DNA of 64,000 nucleotides from Burkholderia sp. 9120 (lineage in GTDB: Bacteria > Pseudomonadota > Gammaproteobacteria > Burkholderiales > Burkholderiaceae). Location of the stretch: assembly GCF_000745015.1 (NCBI RefSeq), contig NZ_JQNA01000002.1, forward strand, positions 3,596,001-3,660,000, written 5' to 3'. Positions 23,990 through 33,353 of this stretch are shown piece by piece. Both the position numbers and the translations under genes were made by a program. Positions within the stretch are counted from its first letter, which is position 1. The number at the start of each line of letters is the position of its first letter. A model generated the notes under the pieces. The model saw only the letters and a program-made list of their open reading frames with translations. It had not been told where the DNA came from and ran no database searches.

Positions 23990-26900
23990 CGAAGGGGGGC
24001 GGCCGGCAGGACGAGACTGAACACGGCGCCATGAGGATCGCCCGGCGCCACCGTCAGTTCGCCGCCATGGACTTCTGCGATTGACCGGCAGATCGACAGC
24101 CCCATGCCCATGCCCGACTGCTTGGTTGTCACGAACGGCTCGAAGACCCGCTCGGCCACCTCGGGGGCGAGCCCCGGCCCCGTGTCCTCGACCCGTACGA
24201 GGGCGCGTTCTCCCTGCAGCGCTTCGCAGGCCAGGGTCAGGACGCGAGGTCGTTCGTTCACGGCACTCATGGCTTCCGTCGCGTTCATGATCAGGTTCAG
24301 CACGACCTGCTGTACCTGAATGCGATCGCCATTCACCCGGACTTCGTGCGGCGGCCGGTGAATGACGTCGACGTGATGGTCCTGTATCTGGCCGCGCAAC
24401 ATGGTCAGTACTTCGAAGACGGCATCGCCGAGATCGAACACGCTGAAAGTCGGCTCCGATTGCTTCGCCATGGCCCGCAGGCTTTTGATGACCTGAGACG
24501 CCCGCTGACTGTCTTCGGCAACATTGGTGAGCATGATCCTCGCCTCGGCGACCTCGGGCGTGGGCCGGTCGAGCCAGCGCAAAGCCGCCCCGATCGACGT
24601 CTGAATAGCCATGAGCGGCTGGCTCACCTCGTGGACGATCGACACCACCAGTTCGCCCATCGTCGTCACCCGCGTCATTCGCGCCAGGTTGGCCAGCGCG
24701 CTGCTCAGCGCCTCTTCGGCTTTCGCTCGCGCCCGGTTCTGTTCGATCAGGTCTTCGTAGAGTCGCGCGTTGTCCACGGCGATCGCCGCCTGGCTTCCGA
24801 GTACGGACAACACCGCGGTCTTGTCGGCCGTGAACGCGCCGACGGCCAGCTCGTTTTCCACGTACAGCACGCCGATCAGGTTCGCCTGTTTGAGGAGCGG
24901 CGTGCAGACAATCGAGCGGGAGCGATTACGCTGCACGTAGTCGTCGCGAACGAATGCACCGATCTCGCAGGCATTGTCCAGCACCACATGCTTGCCCGTA
25001 CGCACGACCGCGTGCACTACCGAGGTCGCGACGTCGGCAGGCGAAATCGGCGAGGTGGCGACGCTAACCTCGATGCGATCCGGCCGTACCCGCGCCTGTG
25101 CCTCGATCCGCATCTCGGTGCCGTGCGCCAGCGCCAGCACGCAGCGCCTCGCGCCCGCATGTTGCAGCGCGGTCGTGACCAGGGTTTCGATCAGCCGGGC
25201 CAGAACGATTTCACTGGCAAGCGCGTTCGACGCCTTGATGACGGCGGCGATATCGAGTTGCTGAAAGGCCGGATCTTCCTGTCGTGGCGCCACGGCGGCG
25301 GGATCCGTTTCGCGCGGTAGGCCGTAGCGGCGATCCAGTTCATCGGTCTTGGCTTTGGCGCCCCATTGCGCGTAAGCGCGACGCGCGTCGCGCAGATAGG
25401 CGCGTGCGTTCTCCTTGAGTCCGCGCGTCAGGTAAAACGCAGCCGCGAGTTCATTGGCCACTGCCTCGATCGGCAAGAACCGGTTCGCTTTGGAATGACG
25501 GATCGCTTCGTCGTAGAGGTGTTCCGCGCGGGCCGACGAGTGCTCCTGTCTGTCCAGTTGGGCGATGCGCGCGGTGACGAGGGCACTGCGGCCCGCGAAG
25601 TTGACCGGACAGGTTTGCGCCCACGCAGCCAGCTGGGCGGAATGCGCGGCGAGCGCGGTCCAATGAATGCGCCGGGTGTCCTCGTCGACGGCCGACGCAC
25701 ACGCGTCAGCTCGCGTGAGCGCGCCGTAGAAGTGATAGTCGATCACTTCGAGAATGGTCGTCGAGGCGCGCAGCGACGGCTGGGCCATCTGTTCGGCCTC
25801 AAGCGCCGCGTCGATCCGTCCGAACGTGAAGCGGGCCTGCAAACGGTACGTCCACTCGGAAAATGCCACGCTCGTTGTCATGTCCCGCGCGGCTTCGTCG
25901 ATATCGTGGTGACGCTCGGCGCCGGTTTCGCGAAGGGCTTTCACGAGTTCGAGCTGGCCGCCCAATAGCCCGAGGTACAAGGCAAAGCGTGACGCGCTCG
26001 CAATCGAGAAGCCTTTTTCCGCCTCGCGCTGGACCTCCTCGAGCGGCGCGCCGGCGAGAAGCAGAAGACTCGCCACGTTCCTCGCGCTGGAGACGTCGAA
26101 CACCAGATTGCCGATTTCCGACGAAATCCGGTAAGCCTGTTCGACAAACGGCATGCACTCGTCGAGCGGCCGGGTCCACGGAATCACGAGACTGCCGAAG
26201 CGCATGTAGACCCGCGACTTGTAGCGCGACTGGCCGCAACGGTCGATCACCTCGATAGCCAGTTTTCCAAATTCGTAGCCGCTCGCATAGTCGCCATAAC
26301 GCGCGCCGTACACGAAATTCAGAAAGACAAACCCAAAGCTCGATGCATCGCACAGACCATGCTCGACGCTCAGGTTGGCGACATTCAGCAGGATGATGTC
26401 GAGCAGGTTGACGTCGATGAACAGCGCGGGCGGGATCATGTCCGCCAACGCCTCGATCGCGCTGTGCCAGAGCGGATCGCTGATGGTGGGCAACTGCGCG
26501 AGGTCCGCCACTTTGCGGTTACCGATGCGGCGTTGCAGACTGGCAAATGCCTCATCGACCTGCGCGTGAGTCGGCCTTGCTTCGATGTGCAGTCCAAGGC
26601 GGCGCAGATAGTCGAGGCCCGCCTCCATGCCCAGATCGGCGCGACTTTGCGCGGTGTACAGACCCGTTATCAACCGTGTCAATTCGGCGCGCAACGCCAT
26701 GCGGATCTCGCGGGTGCCCAGCCTCAGCAGCCGTTCCTCAGCCGCCCCGAGTAGGCCGAGCAGGCACTCGCAGTCGGCGCGGTAGAACTCGACCCAATGC
26801 GTGGTCTCGTCTTCGGGTTCCGTGCTCAATAGCGCAGCCGCCGCGACGAAATAGGTCAAGGCCGACGCGTAGGCCGTCGCGGCCTTGGCACGCCGGCCCG

Positions 26901-29097
26901 CAATGACGTTCAGTTCGGCGAAGCGCCGCCGCTCGTTGCCCGGCGCAACATGGTCGATGCCGAAATTGATCTGGCTGACAATGTCGAACACGTCTTCGAC
27001 GTTCTGGTCGTCGGTCACGCGCGCGATCATGCGCCGACCGATCTCGAGGTGCAGGGCGACACGCTCGTGTTCCGTCATCGAACCATAGGCGGCTTCGCGA
27101 AAGCGGTCGTGTCTGAAGTGATACGCGTCTGCGGCGAGATACACGAGATCGGTGCGCAAGGCGTCGATCAGCGAATCGTGCAGGTCGGCCTCGGAACAGT
27201 CTGTGGCGATGGCGAGTGTCGCCACCGGGGCAAAACTGCCCAGACAGGAAAAGTGTCTCAGCGTGGACCGTGTCGCGGCGCCCAGCCGTTCCAGGCGTCG
27301 CAGCATCAGATCGACGACGTTATCCGTGTAGGCCTTGGCGCGAATGCGGTCGAAGTCGCGAACATGCAGGCTGGACTGCTGTTCGAATTCGATCAGGCCT
27401 TCCTGCGACAGTTCGATCGCGAACTGGGTGGCAAAAAATGGATTGCCGCCGGTTTTTTCCTCGACAAGATCCACCACGGGGTTCACCTGTTCGAGCGAGC
27501 ATTGCAGGGTACTCGCGATCAACCGTGCGGTGTCGTCGCGATTGAGCGGCGCCAGGTCGAGATGTTGCAGATTGGCGTGCTCCGCCGCCATGAGTTGCCG
27601 CAGCGGATGATCGGGGCCGACCTCGTTGCTGCGATAAGCGCCGACCAGCAGAAGATAGGGCGCGCACGACTTTTCGCTCAGATGTGCCAGTGCGCTCATC
27701 GTGCCTTCGTCCGACCACTGAAGATCGTCGAAGAAAAGAATCAGCGGGCGCTCGGGTTTGCAGAACACCTTGATCAGATCGGCGGCGGCCGTCAGGAATC
27801 GCTCGCGATCGACAGGCACGGGCGCGCCGTCATCCGCGAACTTGTCGCCCAGGATCAGTTGCAGATCGGGGATGACGGTCCACAGCATGCGCGCCTTGCT
27901 CCCGAGCGCGTCGAGCAGGCGGCGTTGCGACACCAGAAACGTATCCTGATCTTCGCCGAGAATGGGACGGACCAGTTGCTCGATGATCTGAATCAGCGCG
28001 ACGTAAGGCGTTGCGCTATTGACCTGCTCGCAGGTGCCGGCGGCGAACAGATGCGACGACGCACCGAGCTGCTTGATCCACTGGCTCACGAGGGAGGTTT
28101 TGCCGGCGCCCGAATAGCCCTTCACCAGAATGAGTTGCGACGGTTCGCCGGCGGCGGTTCGCTCGTACGCGCTGCGCAGAACGCCGGTTTCCCCTTCGCG
28201 TCCGAAGAGTTGTTGCGAGGTGTGCTGGCGCCCGGACAGCGCGCATATGTCCAGCGGAAACAGGGTGATCCGGTCGCCGGCCTGCCACATCGTTTCGCAG
28301 CGTGCCAGGTCGGTGGTCAGGCTCGCGGCCGACTGATAGCGCTCCTCGGGACCTTTCGCGAGGAGCTTCATGACGATCATCTCGACCTGTCTGGGCAGTC
28401 CCGCGACCAGCTCCGACGGCAGCGCGGGACGCCGGGCGAGGTGCGCATGCACGAGCGCCAGCCGATCGTTGCCGGCGACCGGTAAGGTGCCCGTCAACAT
28501 TTCATAGAACGTGCAGCCTAGCGAGTACAGGTCAGCGCGTGCATCGATGCGACGGTTCATCTGCCCGCACACTTCGGGGGCCATGTATTCCACCGCGCCC
28601 CGATTCGCATGTCGCAAATCGCTTTCGCGATGTTTCGGGTCGTCGCGAAGCGCGCAGCCGAATCCTGTCAGACGCGCGCTCAGCCGCGCGCCGGCGTCGG
28701 GGGTCACGAGAATGTTGTCGGGATTCAGGTCGCAGTGAACGAGACCTTGCTCGTGCGCGCCGCTCAACGCGGCACTGATGCCGCTTGCCAGCCGCAGGAA
28801 AACGTCGACGGGCATGGGCGCCCGGCACCTGTCCCGGAGCAGGTCGCCGCCGGGATCGTCCAGCATTAGCACGAGCCTGTTGCCCTGATGCATTAAGTCG
28901 GTTGGCCGTGCCGCCCACGGTGAACGCAACGCGGCGCGCAAATCGTATTCGTGATGCAGCCGGCGCGAAGCGTCACGTTCAGCGTTTGGGTTATCGATCG
29001 ACGCGAAAAGGGCGCGTGCCGCCGTTGGACTCGTGCCGCGCTGCAGCAGTGGCGCAGCGCGAAGCAGGACGAGTGAATAGTCGGTCAAATCCGTCAT
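23986..29097 (-). CDS. Trifunctional protein: Ser/Thr kinase-like, AAA ATPase, GAF and sensor histidine kinase
   Basis: 1703 residues from ATG 29097; an in-frame upstream ATG at 29307 adds 70 non-conserved residues. Residues 1-280 are a Ser/Thr kinase-like domain with 'HCDLNPDN' (121-128) and 'APE' (173-175). Residues about 295-600 hold an AAA/STAND-type ATPase (Walker A 'GYSGAGKTS' 327-335, Walker B 'LILFFDDLQW'). A long helical TPR-like region follows, then a GAF domain ending 'QAAIAVDNARLYEDL'. The C-terminal histidine kinase has H-box 'SIVHEVSQPL', N-box 'NLIMNATEAM' and G-boxes 'DTGPGL' and 'GMGLSI'. The kinase domain lacks an N-lobe Lys and has GFG instead of DFG (145-147). It is probably cytosolic. 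It is divergent from a GMC oxidoreductase. Confidence 0.92.
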   Translation of the reverse strand: MTDLTDYSLVLLRAAPLLQRGTSPTAARALFASIDNPNAERDASRRLHHEYDLRAALRSPWAARPTDLMHQGNRLVLMLDDPGGDLLRDRCRAPMPVDVFLRLASGISAALSGAHEQGLVHCDLNPDNILVTPDAGARLSARLTGFGCALRDDPKHRESDLRHANRGAVEYMAPEVCGQMNRRIDARADLYSLGCTFYEMLTGTLPVAGNDRLALVHAHLARRPALPSELVAGLPRQVEMIVMKLLAKGPEERYQSAASLTTDLARCETMWQAGDRITLFPLDICALSGRQHTSQQLFGREGETGVLRSAYERTAAGEPSQLILVKGYSGAGKTSLVSQWIKQLGASSHLFAAGTCEQVNSATPYVALIQIIEQLVRPILGEDQDTFLVSQRRLLDALGSKARMLWTVIPDLQLILGDKFADDGAPVPVDRERFLTAAADLIKVFCKPERPLILFFDDLQWSDEGTMSALAHLSEKSCAPYLLLVGAYRSNEVGPDHPLRQLMAAEHANLQHLDLAPLNRDDTARLIASTLQCSLEQVNPVVDLVEEKTGGNPFFATQFAIELSQEGLIEFEQQSSLHVRDFDRIRAKAYTDNVVDLMLRRLERLGAATRSTLRHFSCLGSFAPVATLAIATDCSEADLHDSLIDALRTDLVYLAADAYHFRHDRFREAAYGSMTEHERVALHLEIGRRMIARVTDDQNVEDVFDIVSQINFGIDHVAPGNERRRFAELNVIAGRRAKAATAYASALTYFVAAAALLSTEPEDETTHWVEFYRADCECLLGLLGAAEERLLRLGTREIRMALRAELTRLITGLYTAQSRADLGMEAGLDYLRRLGLHIEARPTHAQVDEAFASLQRRIGNRKVADLAQLPTISDPLWHSAIEALADMIPPALFIDVNLLDIILLNVANLSVEHGLCDASSFGFVFLNFVYGARYGDYASGYEFGKLAIEVIDRCGQSRYKSRVYMRFGSLVIPWTRPLDECMPFVEQAYRISSEIGNLVFDVSSARNVASLLLLAGAPLEEVQREAEKGFSIASASRFALYLGLLGGQLELVKALRETGAERHHDIDEAARDMTTSVAFSEWTYRLQARFTFGRIDAALEAEQMAQPSLRASTTILEVIDYHFYGALTRADACASAVDEDTRRIHWTALAAHSAQLAAWAQTCPVNFAGRSALVTARIAQLDRQEHSSARAEHLYDEAIRHSKANRFLPIEAVANELAAAFYLTRGLKENARAYLRDARRAYAQWGAKAKTDELDRRYGLPRETDPAAVAPRQEDPAFQQLDIAAVIKASNALASEIVLARLIETLVTTALQHAGARRCVLALAHGTEMRIEAQARVRPDRIEVSVATSPISPADVATSVVHAVVRTGKHVVLDNACEIGAFVRDDYVQRNRSRSIVCTPLLKQANLIGVLYVENELAVGAFTADKTAVLSVLGSQAAIAVDNARLYEDLIEQNRARAKAEEALSSALANLARMTRVTTMGELVVSIVHEVSQPLMAIQTSIGAALRWLDRPTPEVAEARIMLTNVAEDSQRASQVIKSLRAMAKQSEPTFSVFDLGDAVFEVLTMLRGQIQDHHVDVIHRPPHEVRVNGDRIQVQQVVLNLIMNATEAMSAVNERPRVLTLACEALQGERALVRVEDTGPGLAPEVAERVFEPFVTTKQSGMGMGLSICRSIAEVHGGELTVAPGDPHGAVFSLVLPAAPLR

Positions 29098-29339
29098 GGG
29101 CGCCGTTGAAAAAAGGAATTCGTCGTGATCTGTGTTTAGCCGCAGGCTCCGGCCAGTTCGAACGTTGCGGACCTGCTGTTCTCCTGCCGACAGTATATTG
29201 CTGCGTCCGCTTTGCAAAATCATTCTTCGGCACAGTGTGTGTAATCGACCGCTGTTCACCAGAGGGTGACGTTGAGCCGAACGCGCTATTTTTTGAGCCG
29301 TTTGCATGCCCGTGCGGCAACGGGGTTCCTCTACAGTGG

Positions 29340-29355
29340 TCAGGCAATTGCCTGA
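29340..29355. promoter_or_regulatory. 16-bp perfect palindrome in divergent region
   Basis: TCAGGCAATTGCCTGA is a perfect palindrome, 95 bp before the GMC oxidoreductase start and 242 bp before the large kinase start. Its symmetry and position fit a repressor or activator operator. No regulator gene adjoins, so the binding protein is unknown. Confidence 0.5.
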
Positions 29356-29450
29356 TCACGCGGACCAGGCGGGACGTCAGGTGGGTTGTGCTAGCGCCGG
29401 CAATGACTATCGCTTCGCCGCACCCCTCAACTGAAGATGTGGATACCGGA

Positions 29451-31061
29451 ATGATGACAAACGACACCGACACCCTGTCAGGTTTCGCAGAGCGAGTGCG
29501 AAAGAACCAGCAAGAACTTCTGTTGAACCTGGAATCCAGGTTTGATTACATTGTTTGTGGAGCCGGGACGTCAGGCTGCGTTGTTGCAGCAAGACTGGCG
29601 TCCGATGCGAACGTCAAGGTTCTGCTTCTTGAAGCAGGCACCGACGACGAAGCCGATGTGATTTCCAACCCCAACTTATGGCCCATGACGCTGGGTAGCG
29701 AATTCGACTGGGGCTTTGTCGCGGAACCCAACCCACATCTCAATGGAAGAGCCATTCCCTACTCGATGGGGAAGGGGCTTGGCGGCGGTTCGAGTATCAA
29801 CGTTTCAACATGGTCCAGAGGGCATAAGGCCGATTGGGATTTTTATGCCTCTGAAACAGGCCATTCGGCGTGGAGTTACGAAAACGTTCTCGCGCTCTAT
29901 CGGAATCGAATCGAAAGGTGGACCGGAAGCCCCGATCCGGCGTACCGCGGCACCTACGGCGCGGTGCATGTACAACCCGCGGCGAATCCTCACGAATTTT
30001 CCGCCGCGCTGCTTGAGGGTGCCGAATCAGCGGGGCTGAGCCGCTTTCCCAACGCGAACGGTCGCATGATGGAGGCGGACGGCGGCTGCGCGCTCGTCGA
30101 CGAAACAGTGACGGACGGCAAAAGACGGTCCCTGTTCCGCTCTTATGTGATCCCGTTGATGGATCAGCCCAATATCACGGTCCTGACTGGCGCGCTTGTG
30201 ACTCGGATTACCTTCGATAAGCGCCGTGCCACAGGTGTCGATTTCGAACATCAGGGGAAGTCGATCCACGTGGATGCCACGCGTGAAATCGTGCTCTCTC
30301 TCAGTGCGATTCACACGCCGAAGTTGCTCATGCAGTCCGGGATTGGAGACCCCACAGAACTGGGCCGTTTCGAGATTCCGGTTGTGCAGTCGCTCCAGGG
30401 TGTGGGGCGTAATCTCCACGATCATTTATCGTTCGGTTGGTCCTGGGAAAATACCGACAAGCCGTTGCCCGCCGAACCCAGAAGTCAAACTGCGTGCTTC
30501 TGGAAAACGCGTGACGATCTTGAGAGCCCTAACTTTTACGCGTACGCCATTCAAGGTCCCGTATCGACACCCGAGATCGCGACGCGCTTCAGTCCGCCCG
30601 CGTCATCGTGGTCGCTGGTAGTCGGTATGCGGCCGGGCAGTCGAGGTTCGGTTCATCTCACTGGTGCAAATCCGTCGGACCCGGTGAGGATCGAAGCCAA
30701 CTATCTCGCCGACGCGCAGGACCTCGACGATCTGAAAGCGGGACTCGCCACCGCGCGCGCGATTGGCAATTCGGCGGCTTTGCGGCCTTATAGCGGGCGC
30801 GAGATTATGCAAGGGTCGTTGCACGAGTCTGAACTCGCGCGGTTTTTCCGCGATGCGGCCAGTACGTTCTGGCACCAGTGCAGTACGGCAAAGATGGGCC
30901 GCGACGAGATGTCCGTGGTCGATGGGGAATTGAAGGTCCACGGGATTGAAGGTCTTCGCGTCGCCGATGCCTCGGTTCTTCCGCGCGTGACGACCGGGAA
31001 CACGATGGCGCCGTGTGTTGTGATTGGCGAGCAGGCGGCGTTGTTTCTACAGCGCGGCTGA
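29451..31061 (+). CDS. GMC-family FAD oxidoreductase (choline/alcohol dehydrogenase type)
   Basis: 536 residues from ATG 29451; ATG 29403 in frame is an alternative, and neither has a strong ribosome site. The FAD-binding motif 'YIVCGAGTSGCVVAARLA' (33-50) and acidic 'LLLEAG' follow the Rossmann start. 'MGKGLGGGSSIN' is the GMC signature 1 region. The C-terminal active-site segment has His in 'FWHQCSTAKMG' and Asn in 'VTTGNTMAPCVVIGE'. It oxidises an alcohol to an aldehyde with FAD; the electron acceptor is unknown. No signal peptide is seen, so it is cytosolic. Its first half looks less GC-rich than the surrounding genes. A perfect hairpin terminates it. Confidence 0.92.
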   Translation: MMTNDTDTLSGFAERVRKNQQELLLNLESRFDYIVCGAGTSGCVVAARLASDANVKVLLLEAGTDDEADVISNPNLWPMTLGSEFDWGFVAEPNPHLNGRAIPYSMGKGLGGGSSINVSTWSRGHKADWDFYASETGHSAWSYENVLALYRNRIERWTGSPDPAYRGTYGAVHVQPAANPHEFSAALLEGAESAGLSRFPNANGRMMEADGGCALVDETVTDGKRRSLFRSYVIPLMDQPNITVLTGALVTRITFDKRRATGVDFEHQGKSIHVDATREIVLSLSAIHTPKLLMQSGIGDPTELGRFEIPVVQSLQGVGRNLHDHLSFGWSWENTDKPLPAEPRSQTACFWKTRDDLESPNFYAYAIQGPVSTPEIATRFSPPASSWSLVVGMRPGSRGSVHLTGANPSDPVRIEANYLADAQDLDDLKAGLATARAIGNSAALRPYSGREIMQGSLHESELARFFRDAASTFWHQCSTAKMGRDEMSVVDGELKVHGIEGLRVADASVLPRVTTGNTMAPCVVIGEQAALFLQRG

Positions 31062-31091
31062 CTAGCATAACCAGCCGTTCGAGTGCGGTAT

Positions 31092-31131
31092 CAACGTTGC
31101 GCCCGCCGACAAGTCGGCGGGCGCAACGTTG
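31092..31131. terminator. Strong bidirectional hairpin terminator
   Basis: CAACGTTGCGCCCGCCGA (31092-31109) and TCGGCGGGCGCAACGTTG (31114-31131) are perfectly complementary. A further C-G pair closes a 2-nt AA loop. The 19-bp stem lies between the convergent GMC oxidoreductase and beta-propeller genes. Confidence 0.7.
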
Positions 31132-31179
31132 CCCAGAAGGCCCAGCGCTATAGATAGCGCATGGGCCGGTTGACCCGCG

Positions 31180-32646
31180 TCAGAGTGTCTGGATCTGCAC
31201 GGCGGTTGCATTCGCGTCGCCGGCTGGCGTGATGACCAGATAGCGCCGTTTATCCGTAGTGGCAGGCGTGGAAGGCGACACGATCTGGCGGATCTGCCCG
31301 ATCGTATCGACGATCGCCGAGCCCGCTGGGTTTGTCATGAAACGCGCGAGCGGCTCGACCGGGCCGTGGCCATCGGCGTTATCGCTCAAACCGAGCACAT
31401 ACGGCTGTTTTGGTTCGAGTCCCGTTACCGATGCCTGCAGCACCTGCACGACGCCCTGGTCGTACAGCACCACCGAGGTCGGCCGCTTCGCCTCTTTTTT
31501 CGCCCCAACCGCGGACAACGAGAGATGGGCGGCTTGTCCCGCGGCGCCAAGCGGTTGCAGGTTTTCCGCGCTTTCGCCGTCGGCGACGGCATTCGTCACA
31601 TACGCGATCGCCTGCGGCGCCTGTCCGATCGGGACGGTAGCGACAACCTGGTTGAGCAGCGTATCGATGGCGGTCATGGTGTCGGAATTCTCCAGTCCAA
31701 CGTAGATGCGGCTGCCGTCACCCGACGGCCACACACCGTGCGGCATATCCCCGACGGGGATCGTCGCGACCTGTTTGAAGTCGGTCGTGCGATAGACCTT
31801 GACGGCGTTCTGGCCGCCCACGGTGATATACGCGAACGTACCGTTCGCATTGGCGGCGAAATTGACGTGATTCGTGATCGGCCCGGTCTGCAGCGTCTTG
31901 AGCAGCGCGAACGGCGGATGCGCATCGAAGACCTGAGTCTCGCCAACGTCTTTCAGCGTAAACCAGACCTGCTTGCCGTCCGGCGTCGCGGCAATGTTGG
32001 GGCAAAACGGGCTTGCCTGCGTCACCTTGCCAACAATCTGATGGGTCGCTACCGCGACCACATCGACTTCCGGATTGAACGACGAGCAGATATAGCCATA
32101 CTTGCCGTCGGGCGAGAAGATCGTCATGCCGGGTCCAGCCGGCGTGGTGATGTGCAGCTTCTCTTCGTATGTCTTCGCGTCAATTACGTCGACGTAATTT
32201 TCGCCCCGCACCGTTACCCAGACTTCGCTGCCGTCGGGCGTGAAAAACGCTTCGTGCGGCGAGCGCCCGACGTAGCTGGTGTGCTTGACGAGGTTAGTCT
32301 GCGTATCGATAAAGCTCACCGAATTCGAGCCGATCGCGACCACGGCGAGGGTGTGATGATCCGGCGAAAAACCCATGCCGTGCACAAGTACCTGCCCCTT
32401 GTAGAGCGGACTGAAATTGCCCGGTGACGGATCGCCGAGCCGGATGACGCCCAGCAGACGGTTGGCGCTGGGATCGATGACGGACACGGTATTCGAAAAC
32501 TGTTCGGCGGCATAAACCCGGTCGTGGCTCGTGATCGGCACGTTGGCATCGGACGATGCGCCTGGTGCCTGGCCGGCATGCGCGGCGAGCCCGCCGACTG
32601 CCGCCGCGATTGAAATGATCAGCCTGGATAGTGTGCGCAGTTGCAT
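31180..32646 (-). CDS. Secreted YVTN/beta-propeller repeat protein
   Basis: 488 residues from ATG 32646, which has GGAGAC 8 nt upstream and begins a Sec signal peptide ('MQLRTLSRLIISIAAAVGGLAAHA'). The mature protein carries YncE-like propeller repeats with the form 'YAAEQFSNTVSVID', 'VSFIDTQTNLVKHTS', 'VWVTVRGENYVDVIDAKT' and 'IYVGLENSDTMTAIDT'. A C-terminal domain of about 110 residues follows ('VVLYDQGVVQVLQASVTGLEP'). It lies 37 bp downstream of a DUF305 gene on the same strand, a pairing that points to periplasmic metal (often copper) or redox stress functions. The exact role is unknown. Confidence 0.85.
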   Translation of the reverse strand: MQLRTLSRLIISIAAAVGGLAAHAGQAPGASSDANVPITSHDRVYAAEQFSNTVSVIDPSANRLLGVIRLGDPSPGNFSPLYKGQVLVHGMGFSPDHHTLAVVAIGSNSVSFIDTQTNLVKHTSYVGRSPHEAFFTPDGSEVWVTVRGENYVDVIDAKTYEEKLHITTPAGPGMTIFSPDGKYGYICSSFNPEVDVVAVATHQIVGKVTQASPFCPNIAATPDGKQVWFTLKDVGETQVFDAHPPFALLKTLQTGPITNHVNFAANANGTFAYITVGGQNAVKVYRTTDFKQVATIPVGDMPHGVWPSGDGSRIYVGLENSDTMTAIDTLLNQVVATVPIGQAPQAIAYVTNAVADGESAENLQPLGAAGQAAHLSLSAVGAKKEAKRPTSVVLYDQGVVQVLQASVTGLEPKQPYVLGLSDNADGHGPVEPLARFMTNPAGSAIVDTIGQIRQIVSPSTPATTDKRRYLVITPAGDANATAVQIQTL

Positions 32647-32683
32647 GATGTCTCCGATGAAGCGTTCTGAGGAAAGGGCGAAG

Positions 32684-33178
32684 TCACTGGTCATGCATCG
32701 ACATCTGCCTATGCGCCGGCATAGGTGTGTCGAGCGATGAGTGGGGGAGGTTCGTGGCAGACGACGGCTGCGTTGGTGCAGGCGCCTGCGGTGGTAACGT
32801 CTGCTGGATCGCGACACTCATTGCCGTGATCTCCTGCTGCTGGTCCACGATGATTTCCTGCGCGATCCGTCGAAGCTGTTCGTTGTGGCCATAGCGCAGC
32901 TCCGCTTCGGCCATGTCGATTGCGCCCTGGTGATGCGGTTGCATCATGGCGACGAAGTCGCGATCAATGTCGCCGCTCGGCTTGACGCTCATGTGATCCA
33001 TCATCGTCGTCATGGCACGGTCGTTTTCCGCCATGAACGACGACTCGTTCGGATCTCGCGCGCTGGCTTGCGCGTGCGCGAGGACCGGTGTCAATGCCAT
33101 GCCTAGCAAGACTGCAAGCACGCCGTAATACCTGGGTGGGCAAGTCGGGACCGTGTGACGTTGCACTGCGGTTGTCAT
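32684..33178 (-). CDS. DUF305 family periplasmic protein
   Basis: 164 residues with an AGGAGA ribosome site and a signal peptide / membrane anchor (about 17-36, '...PVLAHAQA'). The DUF305 core is clear: 'DRDFVAMMQPHHQGAIDMAEAEL' (about 72-94), with the 'HHQGAI.MA' motif, then 'LRRIAQEIIVDQQQEI'. The His-rich four-helix DUF305 fold resembles ferritin-like metal-binding proteins and is common in copper-handling loci. The C-terminus is Pro- and His-rich ('MPAHRQMSMHDQ'), adding possible metal ligands. It is probably cotranscribed with the downstream beta-propeller gene. Confidence 0.9.
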   Translation of the reverse strand: MTTAVQRHTVPTCPPRYYGVLAVLLGMALTPVLAHAQASARDPNESSFMAENDRAMTTMMDHMSVKPSGDIDRDFVAMMQPHHQGAIDMAEAELRYGHNEQLRRIAQEIIVDQQQEITAMSVAIQQTLPPQAPAPTQPSSATNLPHSSLDTPMPAHRQMSMHDQ

Positions 33179-33353
33179 CTAAGCTCTCCTGGTTGACGCT
33201 ACAGAATGTATGGCGGCCGATCACGCCGGCCAACCTGGCAATCGGCTGAAATCGCTGCGCCAGTATGCGCGCCGATATTTCTCACAACCATGCTGCATTG
33301 GGCGAGCGAATCTATACGAACGTATGTTGTCGGCGCGGTCGTTGGCAATGTCA

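Noticed and set aside
26950..28485. 511-codon open frame on the plus strand
   Set aside because: Antisense to the large kinase gene, whose Walker and kinase motifs show that the minus strand is coding.
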